From Tenrec ecaudatus (Eukaryota; Chordata; Mammalia; Afrosoricida; Tenrecidae), in NCBI RefSeq assembly GCF_050624435.1, contig NC_134530.1, positions 144,252,721 through 144,316,720 of the forward strand: a stretch of 64,000 nucleotides of DNA. Reading direction: 5' to 3'. Under the pieces are notes generated by a model. The model was not told the DNA's origin and did no database searches. It was given only the letters and a program-made list of their open reading frames with translations. Below are positions 34,476 to 48,135 of this stretch, in pieces. Each line of letters opens with the position of its first letter. Position 1 is the stretch's first letter. Position numbers and translations under genes: made by a program.

Positions 34476-37142
34476 ACATGAAACAATTCCAAGGATTCTT
34501 TTTCCGCTGTGATTTTTATCTTAGGGAATTCCTTTCAGATCTTATCCCTGTGCACTGCCAAGTCCCTCTCCCAGGTCCTGTTTCTCTCTGCTCGAAACAG
34601 CCTGTTCCTAATTAAGTGTAACTGGTTTTCTCTCCTGCTTAAATGGGTGGCCTTTACCCCCCACCCAGTTACAGCACCAGGGGGTTGCACCCTCTTTGTT
34701 GAGACTCAGACTATTTCACTAGTTTCATTTTTGCCCCTATGTCTGTTCAGTGTTTTCTAAGAAGGCAGCCTGACAACTGAACCACAGACCCTGTATAACG
34801 CACTGCGTGTTCGCAGCTTCCACTAGGGTCTTAGAGCTCTCACTCTCGCAGCAGGACATGGCATGGGGAGCTGCCAACTGGTGAGAAGCAGTGTGTGGGC
34901 TCGGAGGACAGAGATTGGGGAGAGGAGTTTGACAGACACACAGAGGGGAAGCCTGTTGCAAGTATGCTCCTGCTTTTATGCAGCAGAAGCCCCAAAGCCT
35001 CGGTTCATGTGCCTCTTGATTAACCTGTAGGGCAGCCACATGATCTCCTCTACCAGCCCAAGCGAGTGAGCTTCTTTTAAAATGAACACTCTGTACTCGG
35101 CTGTGGGATGGGAACGAGTCTTAAATAGATGGGTTCTGGAACTGCTCTCTAGTCCATGCTGTTCATCTTGGACCCGCCTCAGGCTTAGTTCTTTACAAAC
35201 TGCAACTACCTGGCTGGAGCAAGCCTCACTGGTTGCCATTTTCCTCTGCTGAACCTGTGTGTGCACGATGGTATCTAGGATCCCAAAAAGAGCTCCAGGT
35301 GCCAAGAAGAATACACTAGTGCTGATGCACAGTGCAGTGATGTGGGAGTGGCTGGAGGCCTCGAGGAGTTGCTTGTTACCATGGTGTATTCACTTGGGTC
35401 TCCTGAATTGAAGCTTTTCATATCCCTGTGCATTGTCCAGTGACGGGATTTGGCAGGCTTTGTGTTTGAAGCCCTGCTAGCTGCCATTAAGTTGGCTTCC
35501 TATACACAGGGACTCCATGTGCAGGGGAGCAAAACCGGGTCAGCTTTGCACCATCCCAGGAACCACCTGAGCTTGAGCTGTAGGTTTTCATTAGCCAATT
35601 TCTGGAAATAGATGGCCAGATCTTGTCTACAGTTCTTCCAATATTTGCTCATTGTAATAAGATGACCCTCTGAGACACTGAGGTCGCCATGGGCATAGTG
35701 GAGATGACTTTATTACCTGAAGTCAATCTTTTGGACCTTTACTTGCTCCCATTAGGGTCCCAAGATCCTAAAACTAAAAATTTACCAACAACAAGCTATC
35801 AAGAAAATCAGCACGCAGACCTGTTCATGTTCCCTCAATGACTACCTCTGTCCTGTCTGCTGCCCAAAAGGCCTTAATGACAAACCTATTGGCCCTCTCA
35901 TGACTGATCTCTTTTTGGAGACCTACAAGATCCACTCACCATGTATTTTCCAATGGCACACTCCTCGTCTTTATCGGGAGGTCAGTAAACACACCTAGAC
36001 AAATCTGGAAGGCAGAGATTTTTAAAATAGGTTTCTCAATTGCCTGTATATGTGGGAAAGCTCTTGGCATTCGTTTAATTAGAGACTACAAAACAATGGT
36101 TCTTAATCTTTTGAGTCCCTAATCCCTTTAAAATTACTTTATGAAAATCGTGGTGGTTTTCTCAGGAAATTTCAGGAACATCATATACATGTTCAGAAGA
36201 TTTTTGGATGGGACTCCTGGAAACTCATCCTGGTGAAGAAGTCATAATTTAGAAGGTCAGGCCTCTGATCCACAATATCTCTTGCCTTTCCAGACCCAGA
36301 ACTGCTAAGAGATGGAGATTCCAGCTTGTAGTTTGTCCTTGCAATTTGGAACAAAGCTGAGGTTATTGGTACTCTCTGTCACCCCATTTCCCAAGAGACT
36401 GAAGTGCCGTGAGGGTTCATCTCAGGGACTTGAGCACACTGAACCAGCGCTTCAGCCACTTTGGGTGGCTTTTGTACTGTCTCCACCCCACTGCCCTCCA
36501 GAGCTGATTCCATGGGAATGTTGAGGATGGGGCGCTCACATACTTCAGTGGAAAATCTAAACAGAATAAAAAATAGTTTTGTTTTGTTTTGTTTTGTTTT
36601 TTTTCAGTGTCATGCTTACTGAGCTGTTTCAAGGACTGGTCACTTGATTTCTCTAGGTCAAATTTACTGGAGGCAAGGACCATCTCTTAGACATAAATAT
36701 TTTATGTAGTGTGTGTCACATAATAATATTCATTGACAAAAAATGAGTTTGGCCTTCTAGGAGAAAATGAGTTGGACTTGGTGCCTTTGACTCACTCTCC
36801 CTTTTGGTTAGCCTGGATTGTTGTGCTAACATAGATCCCTCCCACACGGTTGATAAGAGAATATCAAGAACTGCAGGTGAGAAATTAATGGGGTTCCCAA
36901 CAGCTGATAAGAGCCCCTTATAGTGTCAAGAATAAAAGCCAAGGGAAGAGACTTGAATGTGGCTTCCAATTTGGGGGGCTAGCAGGATGGAAACAAGTCG
37001 TTGGACAGGAAACTCGGGGCTGCCCTTCTACAAGATGGGGATACATTTTCCACCATCAAAACAAACAGATTTTAAGCCCTCAGTATATTCTGCCCAAGGT
37101 TGAACATGATGTTCTGGTTTATAGATGCTCTTGATTTAAGGA
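34476..37142. other. Intron 1, single-copy with a simple repeat
   Basis: A (GTTTT)5 run lies at about 36576-36606. 36085-36250 (GGTTCTTAATCTTTTGAGTC) may be an old hAT-type MER remnant. No coding signal. Confidence 0.45.
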
Positions 37143-37332
37143 AGGCACCCTGGTGGTACTGTGGTTTAAGCATTGGGCTTGAACTCACCAGCCACTCCCC
37201 TGGAGAAAAGGTGAGGCCTTCTGCATCCATGGAGATTGACCGCCTTGGAAACCCTGTGGAGAGTTCAACGTTGTCCTGCAGGGGCCCTGAATTGGAATCA
37301 ACTCAAAAGGCAGTGAGTTGGGTTGAATTGAA
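37143..37332 (+). repeat. AfroSINE
   Basis: Head GGCACCCTGGTGGTACTGTG, tail TTGGAATCAACTCAAAAGGC. Confidence 0.8.
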
Positions 37333-38526
37333 GAACGAACCAGAAGACTCTCAGGGTACTTGAGGTTTGGGACCACTAATAAGTTGAATAGTTTCTTTTG
37401 GAATGTGTAGTAGAGCCCTGAACGAAATCAACCAACAGCTTTCTCTGCCCAGCAGTGCTGAGCAGCCATCTAGCTCTTTGAATTCTGCAACCCTGACTAC
37501 AGAACCTCTGGAGCCAAAGCTGAGCTTGATGCTCAAAAGCTGTATGTACCCTTGTCTTTGAAGCATGCCTTTGAGTAGCAGTCTCTTGGGAACTGGGCCA
37601 GTGCATGTTCTATCCGGGAGCTCAGACTCTGGTTGACACTGAGGATGTTATATGTGTTGTTTCCATAAAGTACGTCACCTAAGCAGGAGTCATAGGAAAG
37701 ACACTTTCAGAATTGTTACTGCTGTGGAACTAGAAATGCTTCTTCAGAGTGGCAAAAGTGTTTCATTTGCTCTGGCAACTAATTCAGTTTCCTGATGGCG
37801 ATCAAGTACTAGCCAGCATGCATCTAATTAGTACTTGAGTTTTAGGGCCTCCCTTCTGAGCCCCAAACTTCTAAGCAAATAAGCTTCCTAATATTCCTTC
37901 TTTCTGAGGAAACACCCAACTGGCGTTTCCTGCTGGACTAGATGAATTGTGAATGTTAATTATACCGATCAATACAGTGGCCTTGGTAACAGACTTGTAG
38001 CTGCTGTAGAATCTGTTTACTTGAGATTTGTAACAGAAGAAAGACCAAGCTGGTTGGGGACATGATGTTCTAAGTTCAATAAACTAGTACGTCCAAGAAA
38101 ACTGCATGCTGGAGGGGCTGACTCTGCATCCCTTCCTCAGTATTTCCCAGAAGGTGATATTTCTAGTCCGGGGAGGGGTTGGTGGTGCTGGGGATGGGAC
38201 GGGGAGTTCTGGTTTGCAAAATGAAGGTGGCAAAGTCTTGGTTCTACATAGGTGTGGAAAGGGGGGTTATCAAGAGTAAAACTCAGAGGCGAGAATCCAT
38301 GTTTAGTCCTCTCTAGCTTGTAGTTCGGGGTGGATCATTGGGATTAGTCCCAGGAGCAGGAGTTCCTCCTGTGGGGGAGGATGGGTTTTGAATTCTGCAC
38401 ATTCTTTTTCCGAGTCCCAGGGAGGAGATTACCTAAGTGCTGGGCATGTTTGGAATGAGAACACTGCCAAATTTTACTGAATTGGGGCTGACCCTTTGTA
38501 AAAATTCTGTCTCCACCTTCCTTTAA
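37333..38526. other. Intron 1, no feature seen
   Basis: Single-copy intronic sequence. Confidence 0.5.
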
Positions 38527-38665
38527 AAACCAAACTCACTGCCACAGAGTCCATTCCAATTTATTGTGACTATAAAACATAGTAGAACTGCCCATGTGGA
38601 TTTCCAAGACTATTAACTATTTACAGGAGCAGAAAGCCTCATCTTTCTCCCCACAACTTAAGCAG
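38527..38665 (-). repeat. AfroSINE fragment, antisense
   Basis: Begins AACCAAACTCACTGCCACAG and runs into the body (GAGCAGAAAGCCTCATC). Confidence 0.75.
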
Positions 38666-39267
38666 GCTTTCTGTTACCTTTCCCTCTCCTGATCAACCTT
38701 TGTGACTCCACTGACAGGTAGAGTTGGTCGTAAATATTCTTCCTTTGCAATGCCTATTTTCTCTGAATTCGCAGATCTAGCCATTTGCTCTCTGTGCACC
38801 TCGCTGCTTTATCCAGACCCTGCTGAAGTCGGTGTGCTCTTGGTTGCTTCTCCAGCTCCTGCTTAGGTTAACCTGGGAACTGGCCTAGACACACTGAATT
38901 AGCAAGGGGAAGGGGAAATGTTTGTATGTACAGTTGGAGCAACTTCCTGAGGTAATTTGATGGATCCCAGATTCATACCCACTCTTGGATTCTTTAGCAA
39001 GGCAAGGCTGGCCAGATTGTGTGACAGTCTGACAGTGTAATGGCAGTGCAGCGACCACTTTTCTAGAATGACTTTAGCCGTGAAGAAAACCTTGTGCTCA
39101 ACATGAGAGAACCCTGTTGCTTTAGGAAGTGGATTTGAGGTATTTGTTAACGGAATGAGAGAATCAATCTTGATGTACAGGACCTATTCTAGGCATTTAG
39201 GATAACATCAGTGAACAGAGAAAAGACCATGCCCTATAGAGCCTATCATTTTTAAAGGGTTATAATT
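38666..39267. other. Intron 1, possible L2 remnant
   Basis: 39175-39255 (CTATTCTAGGCATTTAGG) resembles the L2 3' region; otherwise nothing seen. Confidence 0.4.
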
Positions 39268-39272
39268 TGGGG

Positions 39273-39785
39273 TGTGTTAGTCTGGGTTGACTAGATAAAT
39301 TCATAGACACTCATGTGTATATTAAGAAGAGCTTTATTTACAAGAGCTACTGAATATTGAGAGAACACCCCAGCCCAGTCCAGATCAAGTCCAATATTAG
39401 CCCATAGATTGTCTGATACCAATCTATAAATTGCTCTTCAGACTCAGGAAACCCATGCAATGACATCGAATGCAGGAAGCTCATGGGCCAGTGCATGGAA
39501 AGTCTTGTGAATCCAATGGCAGTAGCAGCATTTCAGCACTGGTGTGGGTGTCCACGTGGTCCCTCCAATTTCAGGGATCTGGGTGCATCCGGGTAGCTCC
39601 ATTAGGCTCGTCCTCAGTAATGTCTCGCAGGGAGGAAGTGTGTTTGTGTGTCCTACTTCCAACGAGCTGTTTATCTCCTTAGGACCGGCCAAATGAGGCA
39701 ATGAAGCTGTGACCTGATTGACAGGCTAAACTCTACCCCTTCACTTTTAAATCTCAAATTGACAACAGATTATGGAACTACCTCA
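39273..39785 (+). mobile_element. Solo LTR, ERVL/MaLR-like, with perfect TSD
   Basis: A 513-base element starting TGTGTTAGTCTGGG and ending CTACCTCA. The 5-base duplication TGGGG lies at 39268-39272 and 39786-39790. It contains the CCCAGCCCAGTCCAGATCAA landmark shared with 49505-49986. Confidence 0.9.
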
Positions 39786-39790
39786 TGGGG

Positions 39791-41339
39791 ACTTCAGTTT
39801 CGTGTAGAGGTTCTTTTACCCATTGGGGGTTTAGAACCATATCAGAGAGAAGTATGTTTCCCAGGAGAAAAAATGTACCTACACATTGAAATAATGTCTA
39901 TACTGGGGTTGTTGGCAATCTGAATCCTATCTGTGGACCCCAGATTAAGAGCTTAGAATGCTTGCCTAGAATTGAGGATGTTGTGTCTGGTACAAAATCA
40001 GGCGCTGATGTGAATGTTGGGGGTTATTATCTCCTAACCCAACACTGGTTGTAGTCTCTTCAACTCCAGCCAGTGCCGTTTACAAAGAACTCAAGAATGT
40101 GTGTCGGAAAAGGAAACATAAGGCATGGCCAGGACTCCCCTGAGCCAACAGCACATCCTGATCCTACTTGAAGTGCTAAGGATGATCCTGATTCCCTGCC
40201 CCCATGCCCAGCTCTAGTTTCTGACTAGCTGAGCTTCCTAGATTAAGCTTAAGGTCAGAATATGGGGCTTTCCTTAACATGCTAGTTGATCTGTAATAAA
40301 CAGTCACTGGAAAGTTGAGGTATAGAAACTGAAGGAAATAATGAAAGAATAAAATCTTGAGAACAATGACAGGGAAAATGGGAGAGTAAAGCTCAGAAAG
40401 ACAGTTGACTAAGCTGGTGAGCCTTGGGGGCCAGGAGACCATCTCCACCATGAGTCATCATGGAGCAGATCTGATCTGAGACCCAGGCAGAATTTTTAGT
40501 CCTGAGGGGGTTCTATTGCTATTGCTTTATTTACTACTTTATTTGAACATTTTGTGTTTCAGGTACCATTTACACAGAAAATTAATTTCTTAATTCAGCA
40601 ATTCATACACAGATTGGGCTTTGAGATTGGTTGCTCTCCCAGCAACGTGTCCATACTCTGTTTCTACCCTGCCTTTCCTGTTGACATCTGCCCAGTTGAC
40701 CTGCCTCTCCTTCCTTCTCATCTTGCCTTCTGGGCAAATGTTGCCCGTTTGGCCTCATCTCCAGAATTGATTGTTTGAATGAGCACATTACTCACCTGAA
40801 GTGTTACTGTTCATTTTGTATGTGAATCTAGTATTTTGCTGAAAGGCCACCTCCGGGAGTGACTTTAATTCCATATTAAAAGAATCTTTTAGGGCAGCAG
40901 CCTCAAGAGCTCTTCTAGTCTATCAGTGGTCAGTCTGGTCTTTATGAATTTGAGTTCTACATTTTTCACCTATTCTAACCAGGACCTTCTGTTTGCCTGT
41001 GGTTGGAGCAGGTGGTGGTAGTGGTAGCTGGGCACGATGTAGTTCTGGACTGAGGTTAGAGGAGGCTCGGTTCGTGTGGGCCACTAGTTCTGTGGACGAT
41101 AGCTTCCTTGAGTCTGGTTTCCATGACTCTCCTTTGCCAGAGGGTAGGAGACCAGTAGGTATAGATAGCTTAGCTTTTAAGACTCCAGATAACACTCACT
41201 GAACTAGGAATGTAGAACATTATCTTTAATGAACTTTGTTAGGCCACTTGACCTAGATGTCCCCCCAAGACTCTGGTCCTGAGCCTTCAAACCCAGGCAC
41301 TCAGTTCACTGAGGTGTTTGGCTATGTCTGGGAAGTTTC
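39791..41339. other. Intron 1, no feature seen
   Basis: Single-copy intronic DNA. Confidence 0.5.
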
Positions 41340-42050
41340 CATAGCAGTGAGCCTCAGTGGCACAGTGGGTGAAGCATCATACTGCTATCTGAAAGGTGGT
41401 TGGTTTGACCCCAAAAGCCACTCGGCAGGAGAAAGATAAGACATTCTGCTTCTGTAAAGATTTACACACTCAGAAGTTGAGGTAGTTAGTTTATTGTGGC
41501 AACCTGGCCAATAAACACATGGGGTTAATTGAAGGGCGGAGGGATAAATGGCTCAGTGAGCCTCGCCTTTCCATTTTTCTGGTCTCTTGCTTTCTGATGG
41601 TCAGACCAGGGTGCACCTGCCTTAGCCAGTTCCTTTAGCTGGCAAGGGTCACTTCCTGCAAGACATCCCTGAAGAGAAGCCACATGGACCAACCCCCATG
41701 CAGCCCTGGGTGCTGGAGCAGCCGTGTGGAGACTCCTGCCAGCACTGAGATGCTTACACATTCACTGACTCAGCTTTCCTCCTGAAGTCGGCATCATTGC
41801 ATGTGTTTTGTGAGGTGGAGGAGGACTTTGTGGATTGGTGTTGGACATATGGGTTAATGAATTAGTTTTGGACTTGTGGGCTTGGGCACCACTAGGTTGG
41901 GATGTTTTCTTGATGTGCACTTAACCTTTATGTACAACTTTCTCTTATATATGAGTTTCTGCGGATTTGTTACTCTAAAATATCCAGACTAACACAGAAG
42001 TAGTTCTGCTTTGTCTCAAAGGGTCTCTGAGTTGGAATGGACTCAACACC
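41340..42050 (+). repeat. AfroSINE split by an LTR
   Basis: Head and body at 41340-41477 (GCCTCAGTGGCACAGTGG), tail at 41997-42050 (GAGTTGGAATGGACTCAAC). The solo LTR at 41478-41996 separates them. Confidence 0.85.
41478..41996 (-). mobile_element. Solo LTR, ERVL/MaLR-like, inside an AfroSINE
   Basis: A 519-base element, TGAGGTAG to AACACA, flanked by GAAGT at 41473-41477 and 41997-42001. It is close in sequence to the LTR at 32336-32837. Confidence 0.9.
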
Positions 42051-42654
42051 CGTAGGGGATGTGTTCTATTATTACCTGCCTGGAGATACAGGCAGCATGT
42101 CTAAAAATGCCCATACAACTGTGCCTTTACATATACACACATATTCCTATTCACCCTTTCCTTCCTTTATCTACCTGTTGTTGTTACTGTTGCGGGCCTA
42201 TATATTTTATACCCTTTGCTGTAGTTCTCTTCATTACACTCAGTATCTTCCTTCACATTGGTCATGCTCTGCTGACTTGCCCTGCATTGTGTATTGCTTT
42301 TGTCCTCACCAGGACTCGTATTATGTGCCTATCTAGTAAGTGATCTTCCTGCCTTCCCCCTCCATCCTTCCGTTTCCATCAAAAGAAGGAATCCTATTCT
42401 TCACGTTTTATTAAAGTAGTATATAATAATTGTCCCTTTGCTACTGATTTTTTTCACTCAGCATATGATGACATGGACAACACTTGGGTGGTTCCATCTT
42501 TTTTGCTGTTGTGTGTAACGCTACAATGAGCATGAGTGTGCACTCTAACATATATACTTAGGAGTCAGATTGCTGGATCATTTGACCTAGCGATTTCTAC
42601 CTTTCTGAGGAAACATCATGCCATTTTCCATACTGGTTGTGCCACTTTACAATC

Positions 42655-43133
42655 TGTGGCAGTTACATAATCTTGTCAATTTGAGACTTATAAGTGAGTG
42701 GGGTAGAGGGTAGCCTGTCAGGTCACAACTTGATGACCTCATTTGGAGGGGCTAAGGAGATAAATAGCTTGCTGGAGATGGGGCACATGCTCACTCCCTG
42801 GGAGACAACACGTGGAGCTACGCTAGTGCCCTGAGCTAGAGGAGCCACGTGGAGACCCACGCGAGCATTGAGATGTTTCCACTGCCAACGGTTCCACAAG
42901 ACTTTCCACCCACCGGTCTGTGATCTTCCTTCACTTGATGTCATTGTATGTGTTTCGTGAGTCTGAAGAGGACTTTATAGATTGGTATCGGACATGTGGG
43001 CTAATATTGGACTGATGGACTTGATCTGGACTGGGCTGTTTCCTCAGTGTTCCACTGCTCTTGTCTATACAGCTCTCCTTAGACACACACGAGTGTCTCT
43101 GAATTTGTTCTCTAGTCCACCCAGACTAGCACA
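42655..43133 (-). mobile_element. Solo LTR inside ancient L1
   Basis: Starts TGTGGCAG and ends AGCACA. The flanks CAATC (42650-42654) and CAGTC (43134-43138) match except one base, and the flanking L1 sequence reads through once the LTR is removed. Confidence 0.85.
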
Positions 43134-43274
43134 CAGTCCCACGAGCAATCTACATAAATAGAGTTCCAATCTCCCCACAACTTGCCAGTATTTGTTGAGT
43201 TCTCTTTTTTTAATTAGTGGCCATTTCTTGCAGGTTTGAGTTGTATTGTAGTTTTGATTTGCATCTGTGTAATG

Positions 43275-43499
43275 CAGGGGTCCTCAGACTTTGTAAACAG
43301 GGGCCAGTTCACTGTCCTTCAGGCCCGTTGGAGGGCCGGACTATAGTTAAAAAAAACACAAAACTATGAACAAATTCCTATGCACACTGCACATAGCTTC
43401 TTTTGAAGTAAAAAAACAAAAGTAGCAAAAACACCCTGCAGTCCGATAGATGTCCTCTGTGGGCCGCATGTGACCGTGGCTGTAGTTTGAGGACACCTG
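43275..43499. mobile_element. hAT MITE, non-SPIN family, inside ancient L1
   Basis: A 225-base element with ends CAGGGGTCCTCAGAC and GTTTGAGGACACCTG. It aligns along its length with 63396-63625. The 8-base flanks GTGTAATG and CTCTACTG agree at five positions. It resembles OposCharlie-type hAT families; the exact name is uncertain. Confidence 0.85.
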
Positions 43500-44789
43500 C
43501 TCTACTGGCTAATGATCACAACCAAACATCTCTTCATGCGTTTCCTTGGCTACCTGCGTCTCATCTTTGGTGAAATGTCTGTTTGTATCCTTTCCCCCTT
43601 TATGGATTGGATGGCTTATCTTTGGGTGGCTGAGATGTTCCCATTTTCTATATAGACATTAGACCCTTGTCAGATAGGTCAATGCTAAAAAAAATTTTCT
43701 CCGTATACTTTGTGCACCTTTTTTGATCGGTAAAGTCTTTGATGAGTTTTTAATTTTTAGGAGGTCCCAATTAACTCATTTACCTTCTGTTGTTTGTGCA
43801 CCTTAATTATATTTGATAATGTAGTTATGCCATAAGTTAAGACCCCACTTTGTCTATGTTACTCTAGGAACTTTATAGTTTTATACTTAACATTCAGGTC
43901 TTTCATCCATTTAGTTGGTTTTTGTGTCTAGTGTGAGATATGGATCCTGTTTGGGTTTTTTTGTTTGTTTTGCTTTTTCCTGTTTGATTTTATGCAGATA
44001 GATAATCCAGTTTTTCCAGCACCATTAAAAAAGACTGTCTCTTTTCCTACTGAATGGACTTCAGACCTTTGACATAGATCAGCTGTCCGTAGCTGAATGG
44101 GTTTACTTCTGTGTTCTCACTTGATTTCTATTGGTGTAAGTATTTGTCATTGTACTAGTACCAGACCATTCTCATTGCTATGGCTGTTCAGTAAGTTCTG
44201 AGATCGGAATGTGTGTGATCTCCTACTTTGTTCTTCTTCAAGATTGTAGCTACTCGGACCTTTTCTTTTTCATATGAAGGTAAAGATTCGTTTTTCCGTT
44301 TCATTTATGATGTTGGGTTTGGGATTGGGACTGCATTGTATCTATAGATCACTTGGACTGCTGACATTTTCACAATATTAAGTGTGCTAATCCATGAGCA
44401 CATGTTTTTCTATTTGTGTAGTTTTCTCGATTTCTTGCAGTAGTGTTTTGTAGTTTTCTGGATATATATATCTTTTGTATCCCTGATTAGAGTTATTCCT
44501 AGGTGTTTCATCCTTAAGGGACGATCATGAAGGGTACCTTTTTGTTGGGATTTTTTGTTTGTTTGGGTGGTTTTATGTCTTTGGATTTTTTTACCTTTGT
44601 AGGGTGCTCATTCGTGTAGAGGAATCCAGCAGATATTTGTTTGTTTGTTGATCTTATACCCTACCACTTTGCTAACCCTTCTGTTACTTCCAGTAACTGT
44701 TTTGTAAACTGGGATTTTCTGTGTGTAGGGAGACGTATCATTTGCAAATAGGGTCGGTTTGCTTCTTTTGGAGTTTTACCCCAATTTGG

Positions 44790-44983
44790 AGGCGCCCTGC
44801 TGCTCTGTCGTGCATTACTGCTAACTGGACAGTGAACAGTTCAAAGCCACCAACTGCTCCTTGGGGAAAAGACTGAGGCTTTCTACTCTGGTAAAGAGTT
44901 ACAGTCTCAGAAACGCACGGAGGAAGTTTTACCATAGGGTCACTCTCAGTAGAAACTGGCCCGATGGCAACAAGTTATTATTG
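44790..44983 (+). repeat. AfroSINE inside ancient L1, with TSD
   Basis: Head AGGCGCCCTGCTGCTCTG, tail GGGTCACTCTCAGTAGAAAC. The 9-base duplication CCAATTTGG is perfect (44781-44789, 44984-44992). Confidence 0.88.
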
Positions 44984-45224
44984 CCAATTTGGGTGCTCAT
45001 GATTCTTTTTGTTGCTCTGGTAGGACTTCCAGTCAAACGCTGCGTAAGTGCTGTGGTGACGCAGCTTTGGCTCGTTCCCAGTGTCAAGAGGAGAATAAAG
45101 GTGGCTGTTGGTTTTCTATGTATGCCCTAATTATGTTGTCCACTGACTTATTTAAAATAGGACTTAAGATGAAAAAAGATGGCAGATAGGCTCTTTTTTT
45201 TATCAGTGCTTAGATTTGGGGTGT

Positions 45225-46405
45225 TTTTTTTAAAATAAATTATGAGGGGGCTCTTACAGCTCTTATAACAATCTATACATCAGTTGCATCCAGCACATTT
45301 GTACATATGTCGTCATCCTTTTTAAAACATTTTCTTTGTGCTGTCTCCCTTCACCGCGTTTCTGTTGTTCGTCCACCTAAAGGGGCCGGGGGTGTTTATA
45401 TGTCAGTCAGTGCTATCTGTACCCCTTCCTGCCCCTTCCCCCACCTTTCCCCTACCCTCATGATATCGCTGCTCCCATTACTGCTCCTAAGGGCTTATCT
45501 GTCCTGGATTCCATGTGTTGAGAGCTCTTATCTGTACCTATGTATATATGCTCTGGTCTAGCCGGATTTGTAAGGTAGAACTGGGGTCATGATAGTGGGT
45601 GGAAGGAAGCATTAAAGAACTAGAGGAAGGTTGTATGTTTCATTGATGTTATACTGCACCCTGGCTGGCTCGACCGGTCTTTGTGACCCCTCTGTGAGGG
45701 GATGTCTGCAGTTGGGCTTTGGGTCTGCAGATGGGCTTTGGGTCTTCTTATGCCTGATACCTGATCCTGTTGATACCTCGTGATCACAGAGGTTGATATG
45801 TTTCTTCCATGTGGGCTTTGTTGCTTCTGTGCTAGATGGCCACTTGTTTAAATTTAAGACCCTAGATGCTGTATCTTGTAATAGCCGGGCACCATGAACT
45901 TTCTTCACCACACTAGCTTATGCTCCCATTTTGTCTTCAGCGATCATGTCGGGAAGGTGAGCATCACGGAATCCCAGGTTATTAGAACAAAGTGTTCTTG
46001 CATTAAGGGAGGACATGAGTAGAGGCCCAATGTCCATCTGCTACCTTAATACTTAGCATATAAATATATGTACATAGACCTATATCCCTAGAATTATTTA
46101 TTAATATATTTACATATGTGCATGCCTATGTTTATACCTCGATAAATGCCTTTTGCCTCCTAGTTCTTTCCTCTGCTTCCTTTTACTTTACTCCTGTTCC
46201 ACTATCGTGTTTGACCTTCATTCAGCTCTCTCGCTCTAATTCCTCTCAGCTACATTGCACTTGATCAAACCCCACCAGGCATTGTATGCCCTCCTGGTCA
46301 TCAATTTTAGATGTCTGGTTGTTCCCTTGTCCCTGAATTTGTTGACTACCCCCTTCCTTTCCCCCACCTCCTCCTCTCCCATGTCCCCCCAGAACTGTAG
46401 TCTTT
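45225..46405 (-). mobile_element. L1 3' end, antisense, 1.2 kb
   Basis: Begins with a T-rich run and aligns in reverse with the 3' 1.2 kb of the L1 at 16565-18783, but with a single copy of the 249-base unit. 5' truncated. Confidence 0.85.
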
Positions 46406-47964
46406 TTTTTTTTAAGGGCTTTTCGTTAAACCAATATTAAAATGTGTCTCTTCCTGGAAAAGTTAGTGTTTGAATTGAAAAAATGACCGTGCCTTGTGCC
46501 TCGGGTACTGTACAGTGTGTAACATGTACTCCAGAAACATGAATGAAACTTAGTTTAGGGCATAGGAGAAGAATTTTGTAGAAAGCCATAGCCAGATACA
46601 ATAAAATTTCGAACACAATAAGAAACCTCGTAGAGTGTCTGTCCTCATACGTGTAAGGATGTGGTCTTTGATTTGAACCAAGTGATAGTCTGTAAAGCAA
46701 GAGCGCATTCAGCCCCAGTTAGCAAGGATAAATCTACCTCTTTAAAACCACATTTGAAATAGACTTTATTGCATGCTTTATATACCATAGTTTACTATGA
46801 AAGTGACCAGTGAGCTTTTCCAGGTAATCCAAAAAAGAAATGAAAGGGTATTGGTCAGTTTTAGTCACACAGAATTTAAAATCTTGTTTAAATACAGATG
46901 GAATTTCTAAATTGCTTTTGGTGCCAGTAGGAAATTCTTAGGACATTTCCTTTGTCCTAGTAAATTGGTTCAGGTTTAGATTATGTGTGCATTGCCCTCC
47001 TCCTCGTTCCATCCCCAAAAGGCAGTGGCCACAGACTCGTTTGCCAGAAGGTAGGTGGCACAGCACCTTGATTCCAGTGTTGGAGCTTTCTGATCTGAGG
47101 AGTAGTACCTCCCAATGGCAGTTCATTGCTAACTGTAAAGTAGTGTTTCTATGCACAATGTTCATCTGGCATTGGCCACTTGGAATGGCTTTCCACTCTA
47201 GTGGACAGTTCTATAAACGTACTCCTCAGAAACAAAAAGAAACGTGCAGGTGTTTCCCAGCCTGTTCCAAGAAAAGACAAAATAGTCCTAAGCCGATGGT
47301 TTGGTTTGTTGGGTTCTTCCCCCTCTCCTCCCCCTCCCCACCCCTCCATCTGTTTTGTTGTCAGTGAAGTGTAGAGGCAGCAGCACTCTCCAATGCTTTC
47401 AAAACACACATCCTCTGCAAGGGACTCACAGCTGCACACCACTATGGTTGAGGCAAAGCCTTGAGACTAGAAAATCTTGCAATCAGCATTCAGCGCCTTG
47501 GTGATCACGGTACTAGTCGGTGCAGGTTTCAGACATCTCAGCTTCATCCTGTGCTGTTGGGTGGTTTTCACCAATGAGTGAGTGATGTTCTAGAAGTTAT
47601 TTATTGAAGCATTTTGCCAGATGACTTTTCCTATAGGGAGAATTTTATCTTGACTCCTGGCCTGCCAAACAGCCTAAAGGAAGAGATCTAACTTATCCTT
47701 GTATTTCTAACCATCACCTTTGGAATACGGCAGTTCAGAAAGTCGTTGAAGGTGAGAAATGCCAAAACTGGATGCCAGTCTGAGAGGTGGGGGTGGGGGA
47801 TAGAAGTATGCCTGAAAGAAGTCACAGCCAACAATTTCTTTCAGTCAGCCTTGTTTCTTACAGACTCTCTACGGAGATACACAGCTCCCATTAGAAAGTC
47901 AAGAGGATAAGCATATACTGCTTCTCTGGAATAAAAAATACAATTTATATATATATTTTATAGT
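46406..47964. other. Intron 1, no feature seen
   Basis: Single-copy intronic DNA, no exon-like signal. Confidence 0.5.
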
Positions 47965-48135
47965 ATTTTCTTTTCTTTTTAAAATCACTTTAATACATTG
48001 TGTCAAGCACATTTGTATATTTATTGCCCTCATCATTCTCAAAACATTTTTTTACTTGAGCCGTCCACCCACGTTTCTGTTATATGTTCCCCATGGAGGG
48101 GGTTATATATAGATCCTGTGATCGGCTCCAATAAT
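47965..48135 (-). mobile_element. L1 3' end fragment, antisense
   Basis: Reverse L1 3' UTR with ATTGTGTCAAGCACATTTG and CATCATTCTCAAAACATT, internally deleted. Confidence 0.78.

Larger units (their letters stand above)
42060..45185 (-). mobile_element. Ancient L1, antisense, with three later insertions
   Basis: The minus strand corresponds to L1 ORF2 and downstream sequence. Landmarks shared with mammalian L1 antisense are the CACTCAGCATATGATGAC region, GAGGTCCCAATTAACTC and TATCATTTGCAAATAGGG. It is full of indels. Insertions: LTR 42655-43133, hAT MITE 43275-43499, AfroSINE 44790-44983. Confidence 0.75.

Noticed and set aside
42037-42343. Two overlapping hydrophobic frames that look like small membrane proteins
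   Set aside because: They start in an AfroSINE tail and lie in antisense ancient L1, where T-rich sequence yields hydrophobic residues.
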